64,000 bases of DNA from contig NMRB01000628.1 in assembly GCA_002633025.1 (NCBI GenBank), positions 141,487 through 205,486 on the forward strand, given 5' to 3'. This document shows, one piece after another, positions 21,001 through 33,812 of the stretch. The stretch comes from Notospermus geniculatus (lineage: Eukaryota; Nemertea; Pilidiophora; Heteronemertea; Lineidae). Under the pieces are notes generated by a model. The model had not been told where the DNA came from. It searched no databases and worked only from the letters and a program-made list of their open reading frames with translations. Every line of letters begins with the position of its first letter. Position 1 is the stretch's first letter. The translations under genes and the position numbers were made by a program.

Positions 21001-24000
21001 ATCCTTCTGATCTCCCCTTTGTTGAATAATGAATATTAGGATGATCTCTCCATCCGTTCGTTCTCTCCCTGCTTGACGAAGCACGAGCAGCTATCAAAAC
21101 GGCGTTACCATCATCAGCCTTGTGTCCTCCAGAGCTCGTGGACTGAGAAGTGACGGCATCCAAAGGAGCAACACCACCAGAAGATTCATCCAGTGTACGA
21201 TAACTTCCCTTAGGAAGAGGACTTCCAGCAGTCTTGCAAACCATTTCAGAACACGGGCTTCTCCTTGGTGATGGGCCGTGAGGGATTGTCGGACTGGCTT
21301 TACGATTATCTGTCAAGGAAGTACATTCCATGGAAGTGGAGTGATTTGTCGTCTTACTCGTTTTACTTCCAAGTGACGACGCCGGAAACGAAGCGAGCAA
21401 AGGCATGACAGGGACATCTGCTTTGCCACTTTCGTTGGGAAACGTATCCATGACATCTTCAGTCTCATGGAGGCCACTTTCACGACAGTTGGCAGGTGCC
21501 ATTGATGTCACGTTTGTTATCGTGATGCCAAACGGATTCGGTGATAAGTTAGGAGGACCTGGAGTGGCACTCTCGTCAGCCGATTCAGCATCGAAGTCAA
21601 ACTCATCGTCGCTGATTGGGATTAGCTCTCCTCCATTCAATTGCTTGTCTGATTCTTCATTTGTCGAACTGGAAACGTCTCGGACTTGAGCAACTCCATT
21701 TTCGGGTCTAATCAGGTCATCACCAGGTAATATTGCTTCCATATCATTCTGAAGAGGACCGTCGACCGGCATTTCGCCATCACCGAGAATGGGTGGCGAT
21801 ACGGTGACAGGAACTGGTTGTTGACCATCTGGCATGCCGGAACCATACGTGGCGGAAGACGTTTGGCTGCCTTGAGCACCGGTTACTTGCATGAGGAACT
21901 GTTGAGAAAGAGGCCTAAATTCTTCTTTTGTGTTGACAATTTCCCCTGCAGGTAATGTTGACTCTGGAATATGATCCGATATGACAAGTGTACATCCAGT
22001 GGGTATGGCGTCCAGGCCTTTCACATCAGAAATAGACTCCTGGAAAGGAATTGTGGATGTGCAAGTCGATTGAACCATCAAACATACAACCAGTTGTAGG
22101 CTACGCTTTGGGGTATCTCAAATTTTCGGCCTTTGTTCTTTGTTTTGGTGTGTGCAGGAAATTGATTTGATTCACGTAGCCCTACAGATATTTAAAGGAT
22201 TTTCAACCACAAAACAGGTGTTTCTGGAACACTTTAGAAGTTGAAGGAGTATGTGTTAGCGATTGGATGATTACCAATAAAAGATGATGCAATGCTAGAC
22301 AGCCATTGACTGTAACCTCCAGGGCAGAGCAGACCTCTTTATTGGGGTATGGCTTCGCACATCAGTCGTACAATAGTGACCTTAAAGAGTGAGATTTTCC
22401 GTATGTGTGCAATTGAAAGTGGGTTGAAAAGGCTGACTTACCTGATATGCAAAGACGGCCTGGCATTCTCTCACTTCAGCTGAATCCTCCTTTTCACGCT
22501 TTATCTCCACTTGCAGCTTTTCTATCAACTGATTCTTGACCTTGATTTCGTCTTCCTTCGCATTCAACTTGGCCATGAAGTCTTCCTCTAAAACTCTCAC
22601 CTCCTCTGCATGGATATCCTTATGTTTCATTAGTTCATCAGCACGGATTTTGAGATCTGCCGACACCTTATTGAAATTCACTTCAATTTCTTTTTTTGAG
22701 CTTTCCAATTCTGCACGAATGTCCTCAGACCGTTTAAGCTCCTTTTTAACAGCCTTGAATTCCTCGAGATCTGCAGACACTTTCAGAAAGTTCACTTCAA
22801 TTTGTTTTTTAGAAGTTTCCAGCTCTCTACGAATATCCTCTGACTGTTTTAGCTCCTTTTTAACAGCCTTGAGTTCCTTGAGGTCTGAAGACACCTTGTT
22901 GAAATTCCCTTCAATTACTCTTTTAGAGGTTTCCAGCTGTCTACGAATATCCTCAGACCGTTGAAGCTCTTTTTTAACAGCCTTGAGATCTGCAGACGCC
23001 TTGTTGAAATCCCCTTCTATTTCTCTTTTAGAGGTTTCCAGCTCTCTATGAACTTCCTCAGACCGTTGAAGCTCTTTTTTAACAGCCTTGAGATCTGCAG
23101 ACGCCTTGTTGAAATCCCCTTCTATTTCTCTTTTAGAGGTTTCCAGCTCTCTATGAACTTCCTCAGACCGTTGAAGATCAGCTTCGAGTTCCTTGAGATC
23201 TGCAGACACTTTGTTGAAATTCACTTCAATTTCTCCTTTAGAGGTTTCCAGCTCTCGACGAATATCCTCCGACTGCTTAAGCTCCTTTTTAACAGCCTTG
23301 AGATCTGCAGACACCTTCTTGAAATTCCCTTCTATTTCTCTTTTAGAGGTTTCCAGCTGTCTACGAATATCCTCAGACCGTTGAAGCTCTTTTTTAACAG
23401 CCTTGAGATCTGCAGACGCCTTGTTGAAATCCCCTTCTATTTCTCTTTTAGAGGTTTCCAGCTCTCTACGAACTTCCTCAGACCGTTGAAGATCAGCCTC
23501 GAGTTCCTTGAGATCTGCAGACACTTTGTTGAAATTCACTTCGATTTCTCCTTTAGAGGTTTCCAGCTCTCTACGAATGTCCTCCGACTGCTTAAGCTCC
23601 TTTTTAACAGCCTCGTGATCTGCAGACACCTTGTTGAAATTCACTTCAATTTCTCTTTTAGAGGTTTCCAGCTCTCTACGAATGTCCTCAGATTGCTTAA
23701 GCTCTTTTTTAACGGACTTGAGTTCCTCGAGATCTGCAGACACCCTGCTGAAATTCTCTTCAATTTCTCTTTTAGAGCTCTCCAGCTCTCTACGAATGTC
23801 CTCAGACTGGTTGAGCTCTTTTTTAACAGCTTTGAGTTCCTCAGACACAGCATTAAACTTCGATTGCCTCTCTTTAGATGCTTGGTGCTCCCGATAATAG
23901 AAATTCAGCTTTCCCTCCACTTTTCTTCGCCGATCTCGCTCAGCTGCATGTTCCGCTCGCGCTTTCGCTACCTCCTCTTTCAAATGACTGATTTCAATCG

Positions 24001-24196
24001 CATTCCTCGGATCGAGAGCCTCCCTTTCGAACACGGCCAGTTGCTCTTGGTAACGTGATACCAGAGAGATAAGTTCATCCCATGCGTTCTTCACATTACT
24101 GCCCTTCTTCTCGATCTCCGACATCATTCCCCGTAGTATCGGGGCCTTTGGGGATGCTGGGAGAGTGGAGGGTGGCAAAGGCCTTTCACCAGACAT
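18014..24196 (-). CDS. repeat coiled-coil protein with 13 C2H2 zinc fingers
   Basis: Two coding exons in phase 0: 22442-24196 (585 codons) and 18014-22039 (1341 codons plus stop), about 1926 residues. A 5' non-coding boundary lies at 24211 (TTCTTTCAG acceptor). The first exon has a helical block (NAWDELISLVSRYQEQL), then eleven 30-38-residue coiled-coil repeats of the type SEDIRRELETSKREIEVNFN, suited to self-association. The second exon opens with a disordered, Ser/Thr-rich region containing ELIPISDDEFDFD (SUMO-interaction-like) and an acidic DDDDEESDYDDSDDD stretch. Thirteen C2H2 fingers follow near the C-terminus: one isolated finger, then twelve grouped by mostly TGE-type linkers. A nuclear DNA-binding regulator is likely; targets unknown. 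The internal Met of the long frame at 22081 lies upstream of a strong acceptor at 22040 (CCTTTCCAG), so splicing from the coil exon is preferred over a separate start. Confidence 0.85.
22500..23850 (-). repeat. tandem coding repeat, about 90-115 bp unit, 11 copies
   Basis: Inside the first coding exon the DNA repeats nearly exactly (for example GAGGTTTCCAGCTCTCTACG and CCTTGAGATCTGCAGAC on the plus strand). Some neighbouring units are almost identical in blocks of two to three, which indicates recent unequal exchange. Confidence 0.85.
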
Positions 24197-24723
24197 CTCT
24201 GACCCTTTGATCTGAAAGAATAAACAAAAATTAGAGTTTATGGGACTCGAATGAACAAGTGGGGAGGGTTGCTCCTTCATAAACTTTTCAGTGGTGTATA
24301 CTTTTTGTAAGTGGATTCATCAGTGTCTTGAGTAGAACCGCCCTTCAGGACCTTCGGACATAGCCAAAGCAAGGCGCTCGCACGTGTTTTATGATCGGGA
24401 CTTGCTGCGTTGGAATTTGGCTATGTTGTACTGCGGACTCGATATAATAAAGCCCCTTTTTAACACGTTTTATACCGTCTATCGTCTATCGTGTGTCATC
24501 CCTACAAGAACGGCGAAGCCACTAACACTGATATGTTTTCGAAGACGGGGAGTGAGCTACAATAGCGGAAAAGTGTACAGTTTTCAAGCAAAAGTGTCGT
24601 GAGTTAGCCCATTTCAAGCCGATTTGTCGATTCCTGGATTCAAGGTTGACAGCCGTATTGATTGCACCGTTACATCGTAGAAATTATCGACCTAGGGACG
24701 AGGTTGATCTGCGGCAACACCTA

Positions 24724-24850
24724 GGGCCGATTTCACAAAGGGCGTTTAAGACTTAGACGCGTGTAACTTCGCCAAATGCATGGTGGAAGTGTGTGCATTT
24801 AGTGAAGTTACACGCGTCTAAGTCTTAAACGCGCTTTGTGAAATCGGCCC
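24724..24850. mobile_element. MITE with 47-bp inverted ends
   Basis: GGGCCGATTTCACAAAG opens the left arm and its inverse closes the right. The arms continue through GACTTAGACGCGTGTAACTTC, leaving a loop of about 30 bp. CTA flanks it on both sides (24721-24723 and 24851-24853). It is nested in the BEL/Pao element, so it inserted later. Confidence 0.8.
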
Positions 24851-27152
24851 CTACTGTCGAGCACGCTGTCGTGATCGTGAGGCCACAAGGGAACACCTGT
24901 TCAACATGAAGGGGAAAGAATCGAGTGTTGACAGCGCAGGAAACGAAGACGGCGAGGGACAAGAGGTGGTTACGGATAACGGAGAAGGAAACGAGGAAGA
25001 AAGTAGACACGGTGAAGACAAAGGGAGACAGACAAGAAGTACAATATGAAAAAACAACGAAGGAGACTGAGCGTGAGCTGAAGCAACTTAGCCGTAGCAG
25101 ATCGTCACTGATGGGACACATTACTGCCAAGAAAAATTGCCTGTTGAGACTTATGGAGGGTAGTGATACTTCAAGCGTTAAAAAAGGTGTTGGGACAACT
25201 TCAGGAGCTGAGAGAAGTGAGTGAAGTTTGTTCAGACACAGGCAAGAGTGGTGATGAACCCAAGATATGGTCGGAGATATGGACGTTGTTTCAAGTGTCT
25301 GGAACGTGGACACCTAGCTAAGGATCATAGCATCAAGGCAGACAGCCAAACTGGCAACCAGATCACTACCGATAAACCAGAGACGACTCAGGCGGAGACC
25401 AAACCTGAAGATGCGAAGGCAGAACAAGTCACTTCCAGAAGAGTTGGAACCAATGACACGATTGCAATGGCAGTTTTGCCAGTTAAGCTTAGAAGTTTGG
25501 ATAATGACGTAGAAGTCACAACAAATGCTTTTCTGAACACTGGAGCTGGGGCAAGTTTCATTACTGATGAACTAGCAAGAAAAATGGGGCTCAGGGGCCA
25601 GCCCACGAACGTCGACCTTTCCAGAATGCTACAGAGCTGTAGAAGTGTGGAGTCAAGAAAGATTCGCAGCCTTGAAGTGAATGGTCTTGCCAAGGGGGAT
25701 AATTGGATAAAGTTGAACGAACTTTATACACACAGTACAGTGGCCATCAAGCCTTGGGAGATTCCGACATTGATGTTCAGAATTATCCTGAGCTCAGTGA
25801 CATCGATTTGAAAGCTCTTGACGTCCCAGTTGGATTGCTGTTTGGGACTAACCAGCCTGATGTCATTCGACCGTTGGAGATCATCCCCACAACAAAAGAT
25901 GGTCCCTATGCTATACGAACCAAGGTTGGGTGGACTTTACTCGGGCCAGTTCAGAGGGGCTGGACATGTGGTGATACGAGACCACTTCACAGAATTAGTG
26001 TTGAAGAACTGAACGACAGTTTGACGGCTCACTTCAAGAGGGAATTTGATGATGGACCTGAAGACGAAGAGATTTATATGTCCCCCGGAGGAAGAACGTT
26101 TCGTGGCTAAGATATGAAGTTGGAATACCTGTGAAGGAACCACTTCCCCCAATTCCAGAAAGTAGACCGATGGCAGAACAAAGATTGTCGGGCGTTTTGA
26201 GCAGATATGGACACCAAAGACGTTTGCCTTGCGGCGAGAGATACGTTCTACGTCGACGATCGTCTTGACAGCTACACAGACGCGGAAAAGGCCAAAAACG
26301 ACGTTCAAGTGATTGATGAGACATGCCAGCGATCGGGCTTTGTAGCAAGAAAGTATGCCAGCAACGATCCAGGAATCCTGAGCGGAATACCACCTGATCG
26401 CCGAGCGGAAGTCGGGAGTGAAATTGACCTAACACAAGACGCTTCTGAGTTGCCAACTTTAGGAATGAGGTGGAAGCCACAGTCTGACAAGCTGACATAT
26501 AGAGCACCCGAGATGAAGCAAGTTAGAACAAGGTGAGAACTGCTGTCTATATGACGAAGCTATTGGATCCGTTGGGGTTTATATCACCTTGGATTCTGAA
26601 CTGTACTGGTGCAGAACTTGTGCAGACTCAAGGTAACTTGGGACGAACCTATTACAGAGGAGTATCTCAAGCAATGGGCCAGTTGGTGAAATGGAACCGA
26701 TGCTGTGGTCAAGATTGAATTTGAGAGATGTGTCACTAGTCACACACACGAATCTGATGCAATTCACCAGCTACACGTATTTTAATAGTGACGCCTCCGA
26801 GAAGGCACATGGAGTAGCAGCATACGTCAGGACCACGAGCAAGACAAAGATAAATTCAAGGTTGATCTTTGCAAGGTCAAGAGTTACCCACTCAAGGGAG
26901 AGTCCATACCGAGAGCAGAACTGGTAGCAGTTGGTGCCAAAACTACTACCAAGCTGAAGAACGAAATGCAACTGAAACTGGAGAAAAGTGTGAATTGGAC
27001 TGACAGCCAAATTGTCCTTGATTACCGTACCTGAGGAATGATACGAAACAATTGCCGGTTTTCGTCAGAAGGATCTCAGAATGGCAGAAGATAGTAGACT
27101 TTGCAGAGACCCTTTCGAAACGAACGGACGCCAACGAGGAGACTTCGACTTC

Positions 27153-27219
27153 GGGGATCGAACCCGCGACCTTCCGGTCACGAGTCCACAGCCCTAACCA
27201 TTATGCCACCGCGCTCCCC
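27153..27219 (-). repeat. tRNA-like SINE head inside the LTR element
   Basis: On the minus strand the D-arm/A-box GGTGGCATAATGGTTAGGGC and the B-box GCGGGTTCGATCCCC are present with tRNA spacing. The 5' and 3' ends do not pair as an acceptor stem. It interrupts the retrotransposon and is likely a SINE. Confidence 0.6.
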
Positions 27220-28283
27220 TGGTGATGATACACAGAGGCTGAAGGGAAACCAGAATGTCTCTAAGACCAGCAGCATTCGAAACTTGTGTCCAGAATTGAC
27301 CAAGATGGTATACTATGAGTAGGTGGGAGGTTGCACAACAGTTTGCTGCCACACGAAGGAAAGCATCCGATTATTCTTCCTGGGAAGGAACCTTTGGTAC
27401 AAAAGCTGATCGGGAGAACGCATTGTTGGAAGGACACGTCGGGAGAGATCACGTGATTTCTGCGTTACGCATGGAATACTGGACATGTGGAATGACCATT
27501 GCAGCCAAGAACGTTTTGAAGGACTGTGTCTTGTATAAGAAGTACCAAGCAAGACTCGAGAGACAGAAAATGGGAAACCTACCCTTGGACAGAATGTCCG
27601 CTACCAAAGCATTTGAGAATACGGGCGTGGATTACTTTGGACCATTGCAGGTGATGGTATCCAGGCGAACCGAGAAACGGTATGGAGTTCTCTTTTCGTG
27701 CAACTTTACAAGGGCTATACACCTGGAGTTAGCTCGTAGGATGGATACACAGTCGTGTCTTTTGGCGATAAGTCGGTTTGTAAATCGCAGAGGAAGACCA
27801 AAGAAACTCCGATCAGACAACGGGAGTAATTTAGTAGGAGCCTGTAAGAGATGAAACAGGACTTACTCAAAATGAACAAGGAGTTGCAGATTCGTGGCAA
27901 GCTGGCCAAAGAGGAAATCGAGTGGGAGTTCAATCCCCACGTGCCAGTCACTTTGGAGGGCATTATGAGCGACAGATACGTTCGGTATAAGCAGAGACTT
28001 GCATTCTACGTTGTGAGATACTTTTTCGATGTTTCACTTCTGACGAGACGAAAAGTATCTCTACTGTATGAAGAATACCGCCATCTTGGATAGACATTCA
28101 TCCGCGTTAGGAGTAGACTCACTCAGTCAGTCGCCACGCGCGGCGCTGGAGTAGCTTCCCGCGGAGCGACTGACACCACTCGACCAAATCTCGTGAAATC
28201 TCGCTTTACTGGTCGCAGAACGTTGCGACAGGCCGAATCGACGCGCTATGAATGAATGACAATAATGTAGCAGTCACATGATG

Positions 28284-28913
28284 NGGAATACTGGATATGT
28301 GGAATGACCATTGCAGTCAAGAACGTTTTGAAGGACTGTGTCTTGTATAAGAAGTACCAAGCAAGACTCGAGAGGTGATGGTATCCAGGCGAACCGAGAA
28401 ATGATATGGAGTTCTCTTTTCGTGCAACTTTACAAGGGCTATACACCTGGAGTTAGCTCGTAGGATGGATACACAGTCGTGTCTTTTGGCGATAAGTCGG
28501 TTTGTAAATCGCAGAGGAAGACCAAAGAAACTCCGATCAGACAACGGGAGTAATTTAGTAGGAGCCTGTAAAGAGATGAAACAGGACTTACTCAAAATGA
28601 ACAAGGAGTTGCAGATTCGTGGCAAGCTGGCCAAAGAGGAAATCGAGTGGGAGTTCAATCCCCACGTACCAGTGAGGAAGATTCTATATGGACTGATAAG
28701 CAGAGACTTGATGAGGAGGAAATGCAGACCGTCATGGTTAGAGCAGAATTGATTGTCAACAGCAGACCGCTAACGGCATGTAGTACCGCTGACACCTCTG
28801 CAGTTGCGATCACTCGGAATCATTTGATGGGATTGAACACGGTTGAGACAGATACGAATCTCACAGAAGAAGGTGACATTCAGCCGCGGGAGGTGGCGAC
28901 GAGTGAATCATGA
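28284..28913 (+). pseudogene. second copy of BEL/Pao integrase region after a one-base gap
   Basis: The sequence from the N at 28284 repeats the integrase segment at 27473-27955 with small differences (for example one extra A at 28570) and then runs on into unique integrase C-terminal sequence. Between the copies, 27956-28283 is unrelated DNA. This resembles a haplotig overlap or a misjoined contig. Confidence 0.6.
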
Positions 28914-29849
28914 CAGATTGTGACCGAACAGATTTGGAAGCAGTTTAGCAAACTGTACATTACGACCTTACAGCAGCGAAACAAATGGCAGGATACAAGG
29001 CCAGATCTGAAACAGGACGATATTGTTGTGGTGCAGAAGTAGTTCAGTCGGTAGGGCTGCTGGCCAATGGGAAGAATCGTGAAAGTTGACAAGGGAAGCG
29101 ATGGGCATGTTAGATCGTGTGAAGTTCTCACCCAAATAGGAACCTACAAGAGACCAGTAAGCAAACTGGCTAAACTGTTGGAAGGAGAAACCTAGATTTC
29201 GTGAATTCTGCGACGATGTTGTGACTGTCTGAAGTGTGAACATATAATCTGCGTTTTTGGACATGAGAGCTCGAGAGACATCTCAGCATTGATCGCGGAA
29301 ATAACCAGCTTAAGAATCAGTTACGCGTTCTAGAGTTTATATGATCTTATAAGCGTTTAGTTTTCAAGAGCAGTAATCATTATTGGACTTTACTTTGGAC
29401 TCGTAAATCCAAGGGAATTTGGATTTAAGGGGCCGGTGTAAGTGGATTCATTAGTGTCTTGAGTAGAACCGCCCTTCAGGACCCGCGGACGTAGCCAAAG
29501 CGAGGCGCTCGCACGTATTTTATGATCAGGACGTGCTGCGTCGGAATTTGGCTGAGTTAGAAACCAGCGTATTTTGATCCTCAGGACTTATTTGATGGGA
29601 TGATAGGGCCGGGCCATAAACATGTGAGTCACGTATTCGTATTTCGATTTGGACTGTTGGTTGAACTTTAAGTTTGGTTTAGATTCTCAAAATTGTCATG
29701 TTTTTGTCTTTGTGCAGATCAGACCGCCGTCAGCGCCAGATGCTTGTTGTACTGCGGACTCGATATAATAATAAAGCCCCTTTTTAACACGTTTTATACC
29801 GTCTATCGTGTGTCATCCCTACAAGAACGGCGAAGCCGCTAACACTTTT

Positions 29850-31553
29850 TTCTGGCCTTTGGTTTGCCGAACGTAGCCCTGGGCGTACGCCTCCCCCGGA
29901 TCACATCATCAGGTGTGACAGGAATCTAAGTCCTCCTGGAATCTAAGTCTGGTTTTATTGTTCAACGAGGGATTTAGAAATCATGACCAACAGCAGGAAC
30001 TTGCACTTCCCAGAACTACCATTCCTTTCACACATCTGATATAATACAAAGTATACATGTATTCTCATGACTCATGTTGCTGGGGAATTCCATTTACAGA
30101 AAATCTCTAGCGCAAGAAGTAACAAGCCATAATGTCTGCTGAGCGAAGATTCCCAATGTGAATTAATTTGTGATCAGACCTACGTCCGAACAGTAATAGC
30201 AATTTCTGCCAAAAATGAAAAAAGCAGTTCCTCACATAATGAGGCACATTGGGTCATATGAATAAAGACTCACTAGTAGGCTAAATGCTTTTACTTGAAT
30301 TTGGCACTACAAATGCACTAGCCAATGCTGTACACATCTGAACATTCGCTAGTCTTTATTCATAGTGAAAGGTGCCAATACTGTAGTTGGATTTCTACGT
30401 CCAATATTCAACTGAAAAGGTTGCGGGTAGACAGGCCTACACATGGCGTCTTGAAAGCGGCCTATGATGGTAAAGGTTGAACGGCACTGAACGTTGATTC
30501 TACTCACCTCAATAAACCTCGATTCGCGTGGAAGAACTGATACCGGTATTCTCTGTGACGGCTGCTTGTTTTGATAATTGTAAACGTATTGAAATTACTG
30601 GCGGCTGGCTAGGGACTATCAGACTTGTCTGTTACGCCCCAAGGAACGAGTTGTGGAACTGAACATAAGGGATACATCAGCATGGTATCGGACCCAGTTT
30701 CAGAACCGTAATCGGATCGAAATGTTGTTGAAGTGGTTCAGACCTCTGGACCTACAATAACAATGTATATTTATAATTGGGCTATCGTATGTGGGTCACG
30801 GTAAAGGAGCGTCTATTGTCATGATTGTCTGGTGAGATAGGTCGGTGCTTGTAGGCTATGTGATATGTGGATCTTTTCTTTTCTGGTCACGAGAAAGTGT
30901 TTATCGCGAGGCGAAACGGCACAATGCGACCGATGCAGTTTTGCGTTGAAGGACACGCGGCCTTTTCCCACCGGCAGACTTTTGTTTCGTCGGTCTGGTG
31001 ATTATGTAAGAGCAGAACGAACCAAACCGGGTCTGCCTGTGAAAAACACAACCTGTGTCCCCGGGCTGTGTCCACAGGCTTTCGTCTATTTGACGAGTTG
31101 GAACGCCTCTAGGCCTACATGTACCGTACTTCAAACTGGCACGAACAAACATGATGCTAAGTGGAGATTCCGTGATAAGCGCGGGGAAGCCATAGGGGAA
31201 CGGTCCTGCGCTTTTCCCCGGGGAATTCCCGCGCGGTTTCACTGACGTCAAAGAGCTGAAGGGGGCTTTGATGAGTCCTCTGCCCTGGTAACGCTCCGCA
31301 GGCGACCAGTCTACGGAGGCCACCACGGTTGCGTATGACTGGATATCAAGAGTGGGACAACAGATTTTGAATATAAACTGTTTATTTTAGAAAATTGCGT
31401 AAAAACATATTCGCAATGGATAAATTAGAATCAAAGGGCATTCTACTTAGGGCCTAGAGGCATAACACTATTAACAGTATTCTCAAGATTTGAATACTGA
31501 CATTGATCCAAGTTGTCACCTGACCAGATTAGCACAGACTTTGTCTTTAAGCT
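29850..31553. other. intergenic, nothing recognised
   Basis: No exon with supporting splice signals or protein similarity was found. The longest frame (30865-31245) has no recognisable domain and unremarkable composition. Confidence 0.4.
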
Positions 31554-31688
31554 GCCCATACACGATCAATATTATTGCACAATACGAGGATCACAATGGG
31601 CAATATTATTGCCAATCTTTCTAGCATCATATCAGAAGCACACGACCCCATTTTGTGCAATAATATTACATGTGTAGGTACTATGGGC
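31554..31688. mobile_element. inverted-repeat element with CAATATTATTG motifs
   Basis: GCCCATACACGATCAATATT at the left faces AATATTACATGTGTAGGTAC...ATGGGC at the right, with TTATTGCACAA and TTGTGCAATAA as inner inverted arms. Probable MITE; no clear target duplication. Confidence 0.5.
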
Positions 31689-32038
31689 CCCTTCAGTTTG
31701 ACATTTCCAAATGGGTCGTAGGCCTATTTAGTTATCAACACCATGATTTCTATTATATGGGCAACCATACACATGTATGAACACCCCTACCATTATGTGG
31801 TCAAACACTTCCACTGCATTCCACCTGTCTTTCTGCCCCTCCATTCAGAGGGAAAAGTGTCCACGTCCAGCCTCCCCATCTCTGGAAGGAATGCAGTCAC
31901 CTTTATTCTGATTCTACAATGTCAGCACCAGAATCCAACTTGTGCCAAAATGAGATCATCATGGAAACAATGAGGTCCTATGTGTACGAATGATGAAAGT
32001 CTAAATAACTTAGGATGAAATCAATACCAGATCATTGG

Positions 32039-33812
32039 CTAAATCTCTCCTCTTTTTGCATACTTTTTAACTAAAAAAGTGACTGGTAAAGTTCCATCTA
32101 GAATGTCTTTCTTCATTCGATCATCAGTTCTAGCTTTTAGAATAATAGTCCTGAGAGCACGATTGTAGATATGCAGTGACACTGATTTACACATGTTGAA
32201 TGCTTCCTTCTCTATTCCTGTAACTATGTCATGACTTTCCTGAAAGGGAGAACACTTTCATCAGGACATTGATTAACCTCCAGTAAAGCTGTTTGCACAT
32301 TACCGAAGTCTAAGTGAGATCATGTCTGCCACCGTCATCATGTTTGTGAGCTAAACCTATGTGCGCTCCCGTACCTCATCTTAGCATGTTTCATGTCCGT
32401 GACACAGCTCACAAGGCATGATTTCTTGGTGATTGGGAAGGCAGATCTGCTGCCAGCAACCAAACTCCCCTGGTAGAAGAATAGCTCGGCTAACTAAAGC
32501 CCTGGGATGGCTTGGGAAATAACCAAATCACTTAGAAACATGTTTTCGACCAAACCTCTCAGACAATTTCAAAGTATTACAGCCATCACGCCATGTAAAT
32601 AAGAAATTGTCCATGGCCATTCCAAACTTGACCCCCCCCCCTCTGGTTACCTGAACACCCAAAGTGTTTGCTAAATGCTTTCTTGCTTTTTTCCTCAGTG
32701 CTTCTGTCTTCTCATCATATTTGACTTCAATTGGTTTCAGCTTTGCCCTCTTAGTAAAGAACTGTTTCCACTGATGGTAAATGACCTTTGCCTCCTTAGC
32801 AACATCAGTATTATCATGTCGAGTTAGCTTCCTCACAACTTGGCCTGCAGAAGATCACAGTTTATGATTAAGAAGAGAATGCAAGTTATTAAAAATATGT
32901 GTAGAACACTGAAAAGTTCATTTGCAAATTTCTCATGCCACAAGGGTGAAAAACTCTGATATGAACTGAGGCTGGTTCTGTGCGCATCTGCATTTCCTCT
33001 GTCTGGGTGGGTGATCTTTGGAGACATACAAATACTCGAATCATGAACACACCTATTTTCAATTCCATAATGATCTCTTTTGAAGGGATCTTTTTGCCCA
33101 GCTGTTTCAGGGCTTTCACTAAATCTTCATTTGATGTCTTCTTGTCAACCAGTGTTGCTTTGATTTTCTTGAGATCTTCAACAACAACAACCCTCTAGAA
33201 AAGGAAAGAAAACATGCATGAAAATTAGGCTAAACTTCAGAATCCCCGATACTGAAAGTGACTTTTGGGCGAGGCCAGCGATAGGCTAAAGAGTGCCACA
33301 TTCAGATAGGGCCTACGGAGGCCTATTGTTCGATGCGGCTTAGCCTATTATTCCATTAATTAATCGGTGACCATTGTTGGGGGCACTGACTAGGGGTTCT
33401 AAATTCGTTCCGAATAAGGACACTGTTACAGTAGGCCTAGGGCAGGGGCTAAAGTTTAGAATTCCCGATCAGAAGTGACGTTACTCCAAGGCACACAGTT
33501 ACAACAATGGAAATCCTATTTATTGTACAATGCGGCTTACTTATTCCGTCGATCGTTGACCTTTTTTTTGCACTGATCGGGGATTCTAAACTCGTTCCGG
33601 CCTAGGCCTACTACTTGTAAATCGAGAGCATAATTTTTGAGGTGTCATGAATTTTATTTGAATTTGAATTTGAATTGCATGCATACACAGACATGACAGA
33701 TACCAACCCCAAGTGACTTTAAAGTGACTTGTTTCAAGCCCTTCCCTTTGGATTTCGAGGGTCCAGTGCCAGCTGGTGTAGGCCCGGGAAGCTTAACCAC
33801 AAATTTGTCCAT
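32039..33812 (-). CDS. TCEANC2: TFIIS N-terminal domain protein, TCEANC2 orthologue
   Basis: Four exons join with consistent phases: 33708-33812, 33053-33194, 32651-32844 and 32039-32239, giving 213 residues (about 208 in the human protein). It begins MDKFVVKLPGP, then RVVVVEDLKKIKATL, matching the start of vertebrate TCEANC2. The TFIIS N-terminal (LW) helical bundle spans KKIPSKEIIMELKIG and KVIYHQWKQFF. The C-terminal exon (IEKEAFNMCKS...RALRTIILKARTDDR...LPVTFLVKKY) corresponds to the central-domain remnant typical of this family. No TFIIS zinc ribbon is present, as in known TCEANC2. A role in transcription elongation is inferred from the fold only. Its 5' end faces the large zinc-finger locus about 2 kb away. 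The donor after exon 1 (GGG|GTTGGT) is weak. Confidence 0.85.

Larger units (their letters stand above)
24306..29844 (+). mobile_element. decayed BEL/Pao-like LTR retrotransposon
   Basis: LTRs TGTAAGTGG...CTAACA lie at 24306-24527 and 29437-29844 with CTTTT on both outer sides (24301-24305, 29845-29849). The 5' LTR lacks about 185 bp found in the 3' LTR. Broken frames in order show a gag-type zinc knuckle (CFKCLERGHLAKDH, about 25285), an aspartic protease-like LNTGAGASFI (about 25530), the BEL-type block after it (GLLFGTNQPDVIRPLE, about 25830), the end of a reverse transcriptase (FYVDDRLDS, about 26250), an RNase H-like FNSDASEKAHG (about 26780) and an integrase (GVDYFGPLQV, about 27620). 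Stops and frameshifts break every domain, and most of the RT is missing, so it cannot be autonomous. It lies just upstream of the coiled-coil/13-finger coding exons, possibly in its 5' intron. Confidence 0.85.

Noticed and set aside
22961-24058. 365-residue plus-strand open frame opposite the coiled-coil exon
   Set aside because: It is the antisense of a regular Lys/Glu repeat; the repeated codons keep the opposite frame open. The sense strand has splice sites in phase and a sensible coiled coil.
27153-27219. Functional tRNA gene
   Set aside because: A and B boxes are present, but the acceptor stem does not pair and the copy sits inside a retrotransposon; a SINE is more likely.
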